From: JAWKNZ01 sp041391425
GTDB taxonomy: Bacteria > Bdellovibrionota_B > Oligoflexia > Oligoflexales > JAWKNZ01
Assembly: GCA_041391425.1 (NCBI GenBank)
Contig: JAWKNZ010000011.1
Coordinates: 62,001-126,000, forward strand
Reading direction: 5' to 3'
Length of the DNA: 64,000 bases
Both the position numbers and the translations under genes were made by a program. The notes below the pieces were generated by a model. The model was not told where the DNA came from, did no database searches, and saw only the letters and a list, made by a program, of their open reading frames with translations. Shown here piece by piece: positions 46,211 through 55,644 of the stretch; position 1 is the stretch's first letter; every line of letters begins with the position of its first letter.

Positions 46211-46263
46211 TGTTGAAGGCATAGTTTTTTTCAGGTGCGTATTTCCTATTCTTTTAAAAAATT

Positions 46264-46414
46264 GTAACTATTCAGCGTATCTTTTCCCTTCAATATGTCG
46301 CTTGATACATCGTCATCCTGAGTGAAGCGAAGGATCTATTTCGCAATTTCGAGATCCTTCGCTTCACTCAGGATGACGGGCAGTCAAGGCTTTGAATCGA
46401 TCAGATAAAAATTT
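46264..46414. mobile_element. Family C MITE-like element, copy 5 (right end cut)
   Basis: Starts GTAACTATTCAGCG and runs through the hairpin core to GATCAGATAAAAATTT, where the next copy begins. The final ~15 bases of the consensus are missing. Confidence 0.82.
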
Positions 46415-46579
46415 GTAACTATTCAGCGTATCTTTTCCCTTCAATATGTCGCTTGATACATCGTCATCCTGAGTGAAGCGAAGGATCTATTTCGCAATTT
46501 CGAGATCCTTCGCTTCACTCAGGATGACGGGCAGTCAAGGCTTTGAATCGATCAGATAAAAAATACGCTGAATAGTTAC
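46415..46579. mobile_element. Family C MITE-like element, copy 6
   Basis: Complete, 165 bp, GTAAC...GTTAC. AAAAATTT stands on both sides (46407-46414 and 46580-46587), an exact 8-bp duplication. Its right end supplies the stop codon of the minus-strand hydrolase gene. With copy 5 it fills the gap after the MobA-MoaA gene. Confidence 0.9.
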
Positions 46580-47958
46580 AAAAATTTTTTCATGGCATCG
46601 AATGCTTGCTTTCGGAGATAGGTGCGTTCGTTGTCAATTTCATGTAAGGCTTCTGAAATTTCTTTTACTGTACTGTTTGGTGCATTTTTTTGTACGACAT
46701 TTTTGGTGCATGTAGCATCGACATAGCTGTCTTTTGGGTCAGATAGAAGCACGAGTATAGGGATCTTTATCTTCCATGTTTTGACAATCTCTTCGAATTT
46801 GGTGTTGATATATTTTTTGGCTTCGAATTTTGGTAGTGGTATACCTGCTGAATCTGCAATATTTTCGAGTGCGCCATTAGCTAGGTACGATGTTCCGATC
46901 AAGTTGACAGAAAAAAATGGCGCATCAATTGGTGAGTTAGGATGGATTGGATCAACATGTGGGTCGTTTGCAGAGCCTATCAAGAACGCACCTATTCCAT
47001 AGCTTTCAGCTACTTGTTTGCTAACTTGTGCTGCTGAGGTTAATGTCTGTACGGTAATTTTATTGCCATTAAATATTCCGGTGCCTGCTTCTAGAACTTT
47101 GACACAGATACCAGGTGCTATAAGTATAGCCCGCTCAACTTCCCCGTTGTAGGCCATTTTATAGGCTGCGAGGCCTCCGGTAGACCAGCCTAAGGCTATT
47201 TTGGGCAGATTCTTATCGAACTTTAATTGCTTTAAGTTGCTGATATGATCATAGACCTGGTTTGCAAGGACAGAAATTTCTTTTCTACCTTTATATGTCT
47301 CACCTTCAACAATAAACTCATCGCTAACTCGTGTGTTATTCATGCTAATTTGCACTAAGGTGGTTTTATTATTTCTCACCGTTACTGCCGCTCGAGAGCC
47401 TCCCTGCCCCATATAATCAAATGCTATTATATTGTAGCCTTCATTATTAAGCATGGAAAACATCTCTTCGTGGTTTAAAAAAGAATCTGCCAGACCTTCT
47501 AAATAAATGATATTGCCTTTAGCCTCTTCTTCTTTATTGCTATGAGGGCGAAAACCAACGCGGATAAGTGCAGTTCCATCATGAAGGTATTCCGTCCCAG
47601 ATGGGGAATCTTTGAGGACAATACTTTGTATTTTATCTGAATAGTCTATTAGTATGTTTTTAACAGCCTCCGGTTCGACAATACTATTATCTGTAAGGTT
47701 ATATGGCATCCAGGTAATAGACCAAGAGCTTTTAGCTGGCCTTTTTATTTGATCGAAATCTAAAGGCGGTACTCTTAGTTGTTGCAAGTCTGCTCTTGTA
47801 TCGAGATCGATTGCTTTGTAGTTTTTTACTTTTTCTTCGGTTGTTGTAGAAGCAGTTTGTGTTTGCCTTTGATTATGTTTGCAGGCAGATAGGGTTATAA
47901 GAGCAGTAAATCCTGCTATTAATATTCGTTCTTTTTTTAACTTGTTTTTGTAGACCAT
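46576..47958 (-). CDS. Lipoprotein, serine hydrolase (alpha/beta fold)
   Basis: A signal with lipobox TLSAC (Cys about residue 26) predicts a lipid-anchored envelope protein of 460 residues. The nucleophile elbow is GWSTGG (about residue 257), preceded by GYNIIAFDYMGQGGS, an oxyanion-type strand. SDPKDSYVD and LHEIDNE near the C-terminus can supply Asp and His. The stop codon is formed by the terminal GTTAC of a family C element, so the original C-terminus may have been a little longer. Substrate unknown. Confidence 0.75.
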   Translation of the reverse strand: MVYKNKLKKERILIAGFTALITLSACKHNQRQTQTASTTTEEKVKNYKAIDLDTRADLQQLRVPPLDFDQIKRPAKSSWSITWMPYNLTDNSIVEPEAVKNILIDYSDKIQSIVLKDSPSGTEYLHDGTALIRVGFRPHSNKEEEAKGNIIYLEGLADSFLNHEEMFSMLNNEGYNIIAFDYMGQGGSRAAVTVRNNKTTLVQISMNNTRVSDEFIVEGETYKGRKEISVLANQVYDHISNLKQLKFDKNLPKIALGWSTGGLAAYKMAYNGEVERAILIAPGICVKVLEAGTGIFNGNKITVQTLTSAAQVSKQVAESYGIGAFLIGSANDPHVDPIHPNSPIDAPFFSVNLIGTSYLANGALENIADSAGIPLPKFEAKKYINTKFEEIVKTWKIKIPILVLLSDPKDSYVDATCTKNVVQKNAPNSTVKEISEALHEIDNERTYLRKQAFDAMKKFL

Positions 47959-48186
47959 AATAAATTCTCGTAAAATATTTGTTTTGTAATAAAAGGTAAT
48001 ATTTGTGTGTGCAACTGTGCGTTAGCATCGGATTTAATTAGGATTAACGTTAATTATTATAATTGTTGGTTCGTGTTAGGTGTTTGCTTTTGTTGCAGAA
48101 ATTGACTAAAATTTATTTGTCTATACTTTCAATGCGAGTTGCTTATCATTATGTTTGCTATCAAATTATTGCGACTATCTATCAAG

Positions 48187-49650
48187 ATGAAATACATCTC
48201 ATCTATAGTTTTTTTCATTTTATCGGGCCTGATTACCTCAGAGAGCTCACAACTTTTTTCTATGGATCTTATACAGGCATTGGAAAAGACCCGCCAACAG
48301 ACGTGGCAACGAAAAATAAGCGCTGCACAACTAGATCGGACCAATGCTGTGGTTTCTGGAATTGATGCTGCTTATGATTGGCGCTTAGGATCAACCTTAA
48401 GTTATAGCGACGACCGTAGTCCGACACAAAATCAAACGCTTGGAAAACAACGCATTTTTAGTGATGGGAAGGTGTTGGCACAAAAGATGTTTTCTTATGG
48501 GATGCAATTAGAGGTTTCAATGGAGGCGGCGCAGAGAGAACTCTATTTTCCTAAGGCTACTGAAGCACTGGCTCCACCGATAAATCCCGAAAATATGGGT
48601 AGTATTGCTATGAAGATTTCCCAACCTATTTTAAGAAATAGGGGAGGAAAAGAGTTGCGGTTAGAAAAAGAGTTGGCGCAATTAAACACTGCCGAACCTT
48701 ATTATCAGCAAAGGATTGCATTGCAAATAGAGCAAGGTAAGACGGAACAACTTTTTTGGATGTTGGCAATCATTGAAGCTAAGCACAAAAATATTACGGA
48801 GTTGGTAGCGCTATCGAAAAAATTTTTACGTCTGATGAATAAAAGACAGCAGATTGGTCGCGCTGATGAGGTAGATGTGGCAGCAGCTGAAGCCCAGTTG
48901 GTTGCGCAAGAAGGTGTTTTGTTAAATTTAAATATTGCCCAAAAGGCAATACAAAAACAAATTTTTTATCGTGTGCAACAGGGTAAATTTTATCAGCCGC
49001 AAAGTTTAGAACTGCCTGATTTAAATACGCCACCACTGACGCTTCCTACACGGAGTTTTAGTACACTCTATGATTTGGCATTGAGAAGTCGAGAAGATAT
49101 GAAGTTTTTAAAAGAGCTATTGCTTTTGCCAAAGAAAAAACTCAATTTAGAGCATGAAAAGGATAAGCCTCAACTTAATATGTTTGCTTCTGTTCGGAGA
49201 AATGGTTTAGAGGACGAGATTGGCAAGTCTTTCGAAGATATGGCTCTCCACCAAGACTCCTCAGTAACAGTTGGTATTAGCATTGAAATGAGCTTGGGGG
49301 ATACGAAAATAAAATCTGAAGGCAAGGCAGCTAGCGCGCAGATGAGTGAACAGCAAGCACGTATTCAGCAATTACAGCATGAAATTCGACAAGAAATTGA
49401 GCTTGCGTGGTTAGAAATGAGAAGTGGAGAGCAGTTAAAAGCGCAAGCGTCTAGCCATATCATCTCGTTGCAACACCAAAGGCAAGTAGAAAAAGTGAAG
49501 TTTAGACAGGCTCGTAGTGATGAGGTCGGTATCGTCCGTTATGATATGGAGATCTTATTGGCAAAGAATAATCAGATGGATGCAATTGAAAAAATGCGTT
49601 TGGCTGAGGCGAAGTTGAGACTGTTGTCACATATCTACCCAAGAGAATAG
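48187..49650 (+). CDS. TolC-family outer membrane efflux protein
   Basis: The signal peptide MKYISSIVFFILSGLITSES supports a start at 48187; an in-frame ATG at 48139 gives 16 more residues. The mature protein is mostly long helices with two related halves (IAMKISQPILRNRGGK, QQRIALQIEQGKTEQLFWML; SVTVGISIEMSLGDTKIKSEG, QEIELAWLEMRS), as in the TolC/OEP family. It starts an operon with the RND pump 4 bp downstream, so it is probably its exit duct. Confidence 0.85.
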   Translation: MKYISSIVFFILSGLITSESSQLFSMDLIQALEKTRQQTWQRKISAAQLDRTNAVVSGIDAAYDWRLGSTLSYSDDRSPTQNQTLGKQRIFSDGKVLAQKMFSYGMQLEVSMEAAQRELYFPKATEALAPPINPENMGSIAMKISQPILRNRGGKELRLEKELAQLNTAEPYYQQRIALQIEQGKTEQLFWMLAIIEAKHKNITELVALSKKFLRLMNKRQQIGRADEVDVAAAEAQLVAQEGVLLNLNIAQKAIQKQIFYRVQQGKFYQPQSLELPDLNTPPLTLPTRSFSTLYDLALRSREDMKFLKELLLLPKKKLNLEHEKDKPQLNMFASVRRNGLEDEIGKSFEDMALHQDSSVTVGISIEMSLGDTKIKSEGKAASAQMSEQQARIQQLQHEIRQEIELAWLEMRSGEQLKAQASSHIISLQHQRQVEKVKFRQARSDEVGIVRYDMEILLAKNNQMDAIEKMRLAEAKLRLLSHIYPRE

Positions 49651-49654
49651 CTAT

Positions 49655-52600
49655 ATGAGAATTATTAAATTTTTTTTAAAGCATGCTCTACCACTTAACA
49701 TAGTTGTAGTCCTTCTAATGGTTTTTGCCATTTATAAGGCTAAGAATATGCAATTAGAAGCTTTTCCTTCGGTGGACTTCGATATGGTTTCGATTCAGAC
49801 GGTCTACCCAGGTGCAAGCCCTAAAGAAGTGGAGCAGTATGTTACAGATTTAATTGAAGACGAGATCGAAAATATATCAGGTATTGACGAAATATCGTCA
49901 ACGAGTATTGAAAGTTTTAGTATAATTGTTGTTAAACTCGATCCCGATTTAAGTGAACGGAAAAAGGATGCAGCAATAAATGATATCCAACGTGCAGTTG
50001 ATCGAGTACGCGATCTTCCGGAAGAGGTGACTGAGCCACCATTAGTAAAAGAAATTGATAGTGGTGATTTTCCTGTTGTGGAGTTGTCATTATACGGTGA
50101 TTTGTCCTATAAAGAATTGCATCAGGTGGCTGATGAGCTCGCTGAAAAAATTAGATTGTTACCAGATGCTAAGGAAACCAAAAAAAATGGCTTTCGCGAT
50201 AAGGAATATTGGGTCGAAGTCGACCCACAAAATTTAAGAAAAAATTACATGAGTTTGAGTGCAGTTGCTGTCGGTTTAGCCGCAAATAATCTGACTTTGC
50301 CCGGCGGTGATTTGCATACTGAGGATAAGGATTTTCTCGTAAGAACTATAGGACAGCTTAATTCCACTAAGGATATAGATGACCTTGTTTTACGTACAAA
50401 TGGCGCTGGTATCACTGTAAAAGTCAAAGATATCGGGAGTACCAAAGAAACCTTTAAAGAGGAAAATCGCTATTTTCGTACAAACGGCCAGACATCAATC
50501 AATCTCCTTGTTCTAAAAAAATCTTCGGGTGATATTATTAATTTAGTAGATGATGTTAAAAAAACTGTAGAAAAATATAAGAAGACATCTCCTTTTAGGG
50601 AAAGACTAAAGACATCACTTATTAATGATATGAGTATTTTTGTCGAGCGGCGGCTTGGTGTTTTACTGAATAATGGTGTGTTTGGAATTATTTTGGTATT
50701 AGGCTCGCTGCTGTTATTTCTATCTCCTGGGATTGCCTTAGTGGCCGCAGTAGGGATGCCAGTAGCTTTTTTAGGAGCTGTTTTGGTGATGTCCCTTGCG
50801 GGTATGACCATTAATTTAATTACGATGTTTGCGCTTGTTATTGTTCTAGGTATGCTGGTTGATGATGCAATTATTGTGGCCGAAAATATCTGGCAGCATT
50901 ATGAAAATGGTGCCTCTCCATTAGAGGCGACTGTAAATGGGACGTCAGAAGTCTTTTGGCCGGTTACAGCTACAATTTTAACCACAATTGCCGCTTTTTC
51001 CCCTTTACTTATGGTATCTGGAATTTTTGGAAAGTTTATGGCATCGATGCCTAAAGTAGTGATTGTTGCGTTGGTCATCAGTCTGATCGAGGCGATGATA
51101 ATATTGCCTCTACATGCTTATGATATAGTTAAGTTACATCACGCGAGGCGTAAAAAGCTAAGAGTTAAGGGGAAGCTTGCTGATGAAGACCTTCAGGAAG
51201 CTACGGAACAAGTTGCAGGCGATAATATGCCACCAAAGAAGGGAATCGCTAAGTTAGTTTTTCAAGTGACGGAGTTATATGGATTTTTTCTTCATTGGAC
51301 CCTAAAACTGCGCTATTTGTTTTTAATCATAATTACGGTATCTTTAATTGCAAGTGTCTATTTTGCCAAAAATCATATGAAGTTTATCCTCTTTCCTACA
51401 GAAGGAATTGAAGCGTTCTTTATTCGTGGAGAGTTGCCTTTGGGAACGACTCTTGATGAGTCTTCTAAAAGGATTATCGCTTTTGAGAATGTTGTTAAAA
51501 AATACATTTCAAAAGATGAGTTGCGAGATTATGTTACCATTGTTGGTGTCCATGAAAATGATGCTAATGATCCTCTTAAGGCTCGAGGTTCTAATCTAGC
51601 GCAAGTGGGAGTTTACCTGCGCCCTGAAAGCGAACGTCAGCGCACGGCTCAGCAAATAATTGACGCTATTCGTGGTCATATAGATGAAGTTGCCAAGGAG
51701 CAAGGTTTTATTAAAACGGTTTTTAGTGTGATTCGCACGGGACCACCAGTAGGGAAGCCTGTTGCCATTACAATTGCCGGCGATGATTTGGTAGAGCTTG
51801 CTGCTGTTTCTGAAGAAATTCAGTCCGATCTAGCTGGTATTGAGGGAGTTCAAGATATCAGTCAAAATTTTCTCCCCGGCAAGGGAGAGATTCAAGTGGA
51901 TGTAGATGTAGCAGCAGCGAGTAAAGCTCTGCTTTCTGTTCGTGATATCGCTTTACATGTGAGAGCTATGCTTGAGGGTGAAATAGCGACATATGTCAGA
52001 AATGGTGGAGAGAGGACAGCTGTAAGAGTGCGTTATAAAGAGTCTGAACGCAAGAAAGTTTCCGCTATTAGAAATTCATATCTGACAAACGCAAGAGGGA
52101 TTAGGGTACGGTTAGATTCTGTTGTTAAGATTCAAAAGACTGAAGGAATTAATGCTATTATCCATAAGGATGGCTTGCGTACGATAACAGTGACTGCTGG
52201 GATAGATGAAACTGTAACTACTAGTACGGATATAAATAAAAAGATCATACCTCGTTTGAAATCGGTTCAAAACGCACATCCTAATTTGATTGTAAAAACA
52301 GGTGGAGAGTATGAAGAAACAAACGATAGTATGAGAAGCTTGCAGATTGCTTTTGTTGTGGCTTTTGCTTTGATTTTTTTAGTGTTAGTTGCTCAGTTTT
52401 CCAGTATGACACAACCATTTGTTGTGATGGCTGCGGTTCCTTTTGGCTTTATTGGTGTTATCTTAGCATTTTATTTGCATCAGATTCCTTTAAGTTTTCT
52501 AGGTATGATTGGTATGATCGGCTTGAGTGGAGTTGTGGTTAATGACTCTATTGTGTTAGTCGACTTTATTAACAAGGCACGCCTTAAAGGGATGGCTACA

Positions 52601-52888
52601 ATGCAGGCGTGTGTTATCTCTGGAAAGCGCCGTTTTCGCGCAGTATGGTTGACAAGTATAACAACTATTTTTGGTCTGCTGCCTATGGTCTATGGAATCG
52701 GCGGTTCTGATGACTTTTTACGGCCGGCAGCGATGGCTTTAGGTTATGGCTTGATTTTTTCTACCGTTCTGATCTTATTTTTTGTGCCTGCACTTTATCT
52801 GGTTAGAATCGATTTGATAAACATAGCCAAGTTTATATTCCGGCCGTTATTAAATGTATTCGGGATTTCCATGGAAAAAGAAAGCTAA
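49655..52888 (+). CDS. RND-family efflux transporter (AcrB-like)
   Basis: The 1077-residue product has the RND layout: helix 1, a large periplasmic loop (YPGASPKEVEQYVTDLIEDE), a helix bundle with the proton-relay pair in GMLVDDAIIVAEN (about residue 404), then a second helix, loop and bundle (GLSGVVVNDSIVLVDFIN). It would pump compounds through the TolC-type protein encoded upstream. There is no periplasmic adaptor (HlyD/AcrA) gene between or next to the two. Its stop overlaps that of norB on the other strand. Confidence 0.93.
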   Translation: MRIIKFFLKHALPLNIVVVLLMVFAIYKAKNMQLEAFPSVDFDMVSIQTVYPGASPKEVEQYVTDLIEDEIENISGIDEISSTSIESFSIIVVKLDPDLSERKKDAAINDIQRAVDRVRDLPEEVTEPPLVKEIDSGDFPVVELSLYGDLSYKELHQVADELAEKIRLLPDAKETKKNGFRDKEYWVEVDPQNLRKNYMSLSAVAVGLAANNLTLPGGDLHTEDKDFLVRTIGQLNSTKDIDDLVLRTNGAGITVKVKDIGSTKETFKEENRYFRTNGQTSINLLVLKKSSGDIINLVDDVKKTVEKYKKTSPFRERLKTSLINDMSIFVERRLGVLLNNGVFGIILVLGSLLLFLSPGIALVAAVGMPVAFLGAVLVMSLAGMTINLITMFALVIVLGMLVDDAIIVAENIWQHYENGASPLEATVNGTSEVFWPVTATILTTIAAFSPLLMVSGIFGKFMASMPKVVIVALVISLIEAMIILPLHAYDIVKLHHARRKKLRVKGKLADEDLQEATEQVAGDNMPPKKGIAKLVFQVTELYGFFLHWTLKLRYLFLIIITVSLIASVYFAKNHMKFILFPTEGIEAFFIRGELPLGTTLDESSKRIIAFENVVKKYISKDELRDYVTIVGVHENDANDPLKARGSNLAQVGVYLRPESERQRTAQQIIDAIRGHIDEVAKEQGFIKTVFSVIRTGPPVGKPVAITIAGDDLVELAAVSEEIQSDLAGIEGVQDISQNFLPGKGEIQVDVDVAAASKALLSVRDIALHVRAMLEGEIATYVRNGGERTAVRVRYKESERKKVSAIRNSYLTNARGIRVRLDSVVKIQKTEGINAIIHKDGLRTITVTAGIDETVTTSTDINKKIIPRLKSVQNAHPNLIVKTGGEYEETNDSMRSLQIAFVVAFALIFLVLVAQFSSMTQPFVVMAAVPFGFIGVILAFYLHQIPLSFLGMIGMIGLSGVVVNDSIVLVDFINKARLKGMATMQACVISGKRRFRAVWLTSITTIFGLLPMVYGIGGSDDFLRPAAMALGYGLIFSTVLILFFVPALYLVRIDLINIAKFIFRPLLNVFGISMEKES

Positions 52889-54349
52889 CGATTATTCTGC
52901 TGCATATGCTGAGCTTTGCTTGTCTGACTTATGGGCTCGTGATGCCAGAACTCGGGGTTTGTCTGTATATACTTTGCTTTATAGATAGAAAAATATGGCA
53001 AAAAGACTCGAAGCCAAATTAAAGCAGTTCCTATCAAAGAGATAGCCATAAGAAAGCCGCCGCAGGCAAAGAGATAAAGAGTCATGGTATGATTATCTCT
53101 GCTTTCTCCCATATAAGAGGCAAAACCATCAAGGATGCCTTTATAAGTCATAGTTGCGACCACAATGAATAGTCCAAAATTCAATCCAAGGCGAAACTTA
53201 TTAAGCAAAAATAAATTCTTGCAATAATCTTTATGAGTGTACTCTATGGCAAAAAAGGAGAGGACGCTTAATAAAATCATGGTGTCAATACCAATCATTG
53301 AGCCCATAGCATGTGCGAAGACGACATGGGTTCCGTGTATCATTGTATTTAACGGAGGAATTGATATAAGCAGCGAGTAAAATAAGTTGATCAACGTCCA
53401 TGTTTTTGCTGAGCGTATGAATGCCCTTGTTAGCTTTAAGTTGCCTGAACTACGGTTATCGTTTTGTCGTTGCCGCCATAATGCAGATACTTCAATGACA
53501 AGCCGCCATAACAAAATAGCCTCACTCATACTCACCACAAATCCTATCCACTTCACTACTTGCGATTGTGGAAGGTGGTAAGTGTGGTGGGTATAATTTG
53601 TGAATGAGTTTAAAAGCCCAATGCCGAAAAGTGCGAATGTTAATCTTGTTTGGCAGGATTTTTGTCCTTTATTAAGGATGCTCCCAAGATAGGCTAAAGA
53701 GCCATACACCAATAGATTCATGGAGCCAACCATTGTACCGGCGGATTTCCATTGTAACTGCATATCGACTAATGGGTACTGGTATATTTGCGGTAGAAGC
53801 CAACTGTGGGCTTCTGCAAAAGTATAGAGGAAAAAAAGTAAACCCACTGCCCACATATAAATATATACTGGTTGGGCTAAGAAACCACGTTCGATAGTTT
53901 GAAAAAATTGTAGGCGAGAAAGAGCCAGCCAATATAGATAAAGAGCGAAAATAGGGGTGAAATCCCAAGTACTCTCGTCCGGAATAGATTCCAGCCAAAA
54001 GTGAGATAAGAACACAGGTGCCTGCAAAAATCCATAATAAGGTATGGATGCGAAAGCGTAAGTGTGCCTTTCGATCGAGGGTCGTTTTTTGATTTAAAAA
54101 GTGATAGACGACTGAAATTGCAGCAAGAAATATCCAAGAAGAAGCCATGGTGACATGAATAGGCCGTAGCTTTTGTAGGGTTACTCCTAATTTTTCCATT
54201 GGTATGGCAACAGATGGCAAATAATAAAGGGCTGCTAGGACACCCATCAAAGTCGAGATTAAAAGGCAAATTAGAGCAAAGCTTGCTAAAATCGGTGTCA
54301 TGCGTTGGCGTTGCAAGATTCCTTGCGTAGCTTTCAATTCATTATTCAT
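52885..54349 (-). pseudogene. norB: Nitric oxide reductase large subunit, one frameshift
   Basis: Haem-copper oxidase family. The first part (54349 to about 53970) has TMASSWIFLAAISVVYH and ends GREYLGF. The rest, in another frame, has FTPIFALYLYWLALSR, THHTYHLPQSQVVKW and GTHVVFAHAMGSMIGIDTMILL with the conserved His residues. The frames join near 53970. The joined protein of ~488 residues has about 12 helices. The small haem c subunit is encoded just upstream with an 8-bp overlap, the normal norCB order. The enzyme reduces NO to N2O in the membrane. One indel; could be real or a sequencing fault. Confidence 0.82.
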
Positions 54350-54788
54350 ATAAAAACCATGGCAGTTCGCTTAAAGAAAATTTTCCCTTGTATATTTCAG
54401 CTCTTGTTGGTTGGGATTTACCGAGCTTATTGATTGCTAGAAAATAATGATGCAGTGCTTCAGCTTCTTTTTGGGAAAGATCGAAACTGGGCATTTGACC
54501 TGGGCCAGCCTTGAGGATCTTTCGCAGGGCATTTGGAGGAAAAATATGACCTCGGTTGCTTAGGTCAGGCCCAAGAAAGCCTCCAAATCCAAAAAATTGG
54601 TGGCAACTTTGACAATTGTTAGCCAACCAGACCCCTCTCCCTTCTCGTGCTATGGGGCTTAATGGTGGCTGTTGATAGCCGCTCGGATCGGAATACACAA
54701 ACCAACTTTGCATCGCAAAACAAGAGAGTAAAAATAGCATCATAAAAAAGCGCGAACTTATAGTTTTTTTACAATGATTTTCATTCAT
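54342..54788 (-). CDS. norC: Nitric oxide reductase small subunit (cytochrome c)
   Basis: One N-terminal membrane helix is followed by a single haem c site CQSCH (about residue 60) and a Met ligand region (GPGQMPSF). The NCQSCHQFFGFGGFLGPDLSN pattern is NorC-type. It passes electrons to NorB, whose start overlaps its stop. The length of 148 is normal. CcsA/HemX-like and CcmI-like genes elsewhere in the window fit a need for cytochrome c maturation. Confidence 0.85.
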   Translation of the reverse strand: MNENHCKKTISSRFFMMLFLLSCFAMQSWFVYSDPSGYQQPPLSPIAREGRGVWLANNCQSCHQFFGFGGFLGPDLSNRGHIFPPNALRKILKAGPGQMPSFDLSQKEAEALHHYFLAINKLGKSQPTRAEIYKGKFSLSELPWFLYE

Positions 54789-55292
54789 ATAGAACGCTGC
54801 CTTTTTTGGGTTGTTTTTAAATTCGAATCTTTTCTATAGCAAAGCTGGAGTGATTTAATTGTAGGCATTTTTGGCAAAGCTAAGGTCTATGGAAATTGAA
54901 CTGTTGCTTTTATTGGCCGTTACGTTTTATCACTAATTTTAAACAGCTTCGTTCTATTGTTACGAAAAAAATCCGCATCGGAACTATTACATCAATTTGA
55001 CTAGTCTTTCCGTTTTGCCTTATGCCGATCTGGCTTGCAACAAAAAAATATTGATTAAAAATTGAGTAGCTTGATGCACTTAAAAATAAGCCTTTAACAA
55101 GTAGTGCTGTCATTTAAGCATGCGATGCTCTGATTTCAATGCTATAAAATGAAAAGTTGAAAAAATATACACAAAATAAGGCCTTGGAATTAAAAGTAAT
55201 AGAATAGTAGTATCGCCAGGCTCTTTTGAAGTGGGTATATCCTAAATAAATTAGGATGCTGAGTTCTGGATATTCAACATGGTGTTAATATA
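54789..55292. other. Intergenic region upstream of norC
   Basis: About 500 bp of AT-rich sequence holding the promoter of norCB. A minus-strand open frame of 67 codons at 54910-55113 has no ribosome site or recognisable sequence. No NorR/FNR-type operator was identified by eye. Confidence 0.4.
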
Positions 55293-55635
55293 ACCGGGAT
55301 CTGAAATTTTTTGAAAAACTTTAGGGCGTGTTGACGTTTCATTTCCGTAGCGAGAGACAAATACTTGAAAGTCGCAGCTAGGAAGGGTTTCAAAATTACC
55401 GGAGGTGTACTAGATGTACATTGAGGATAATTTTTGAAACCATGACAACGTTGTGACTCAAGGGTTTGGCTCGTAGTAGGAAATGAAACGTCAACACGCC
55501 CTAGTATTTTTAACGGATTCGAAGTTCGCTTAGGTGCTAGGCGCGAGGAGGAGGAAACCGCAGTGTACATGTTGGTACATGAGGATTTCCTGACGACGAA
55601 GCAACGTGGCAACCGGCTAGAAATTCGGATCCGGG
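55293..55635 (+). mobile_element. Family B MITE-like element, copy 4, interrupted by a family A element
   Basis: Left part 55293-55323 and right part 55502-55635 together make a full B element. ATATA flanks both ends (55288-55292 and 55636-55640). The interruption is the family A copy at 55324-55501. The uninterrupted B copies read gaaaaactgTAgtatttt where this one reads gaaaaacttTA-[A]-TAgtattttt. Confidence 0.9.
55324..55501. mobile_element. Family A MITE-like element, copy 4, nested in family B
   Basis: 178 bp, GGGCGTGTTGACG...CGTCAACACGCCC, between TA at 55322-55323 and 55502-55503. Compared with the intact B copies, the TA of the host has been doubled. This directly demonstrates insertion with TA duplication. 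Confidence 0.93.
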
Positions 55636-55644
55636 ATATAATTT

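Noticed and set aside
54910..55113. Minus-strand open frame of 67 codons upstream of norC
   Set aside because: No ribosome site, no recognisable sequence, AT-rich intergenic composition.
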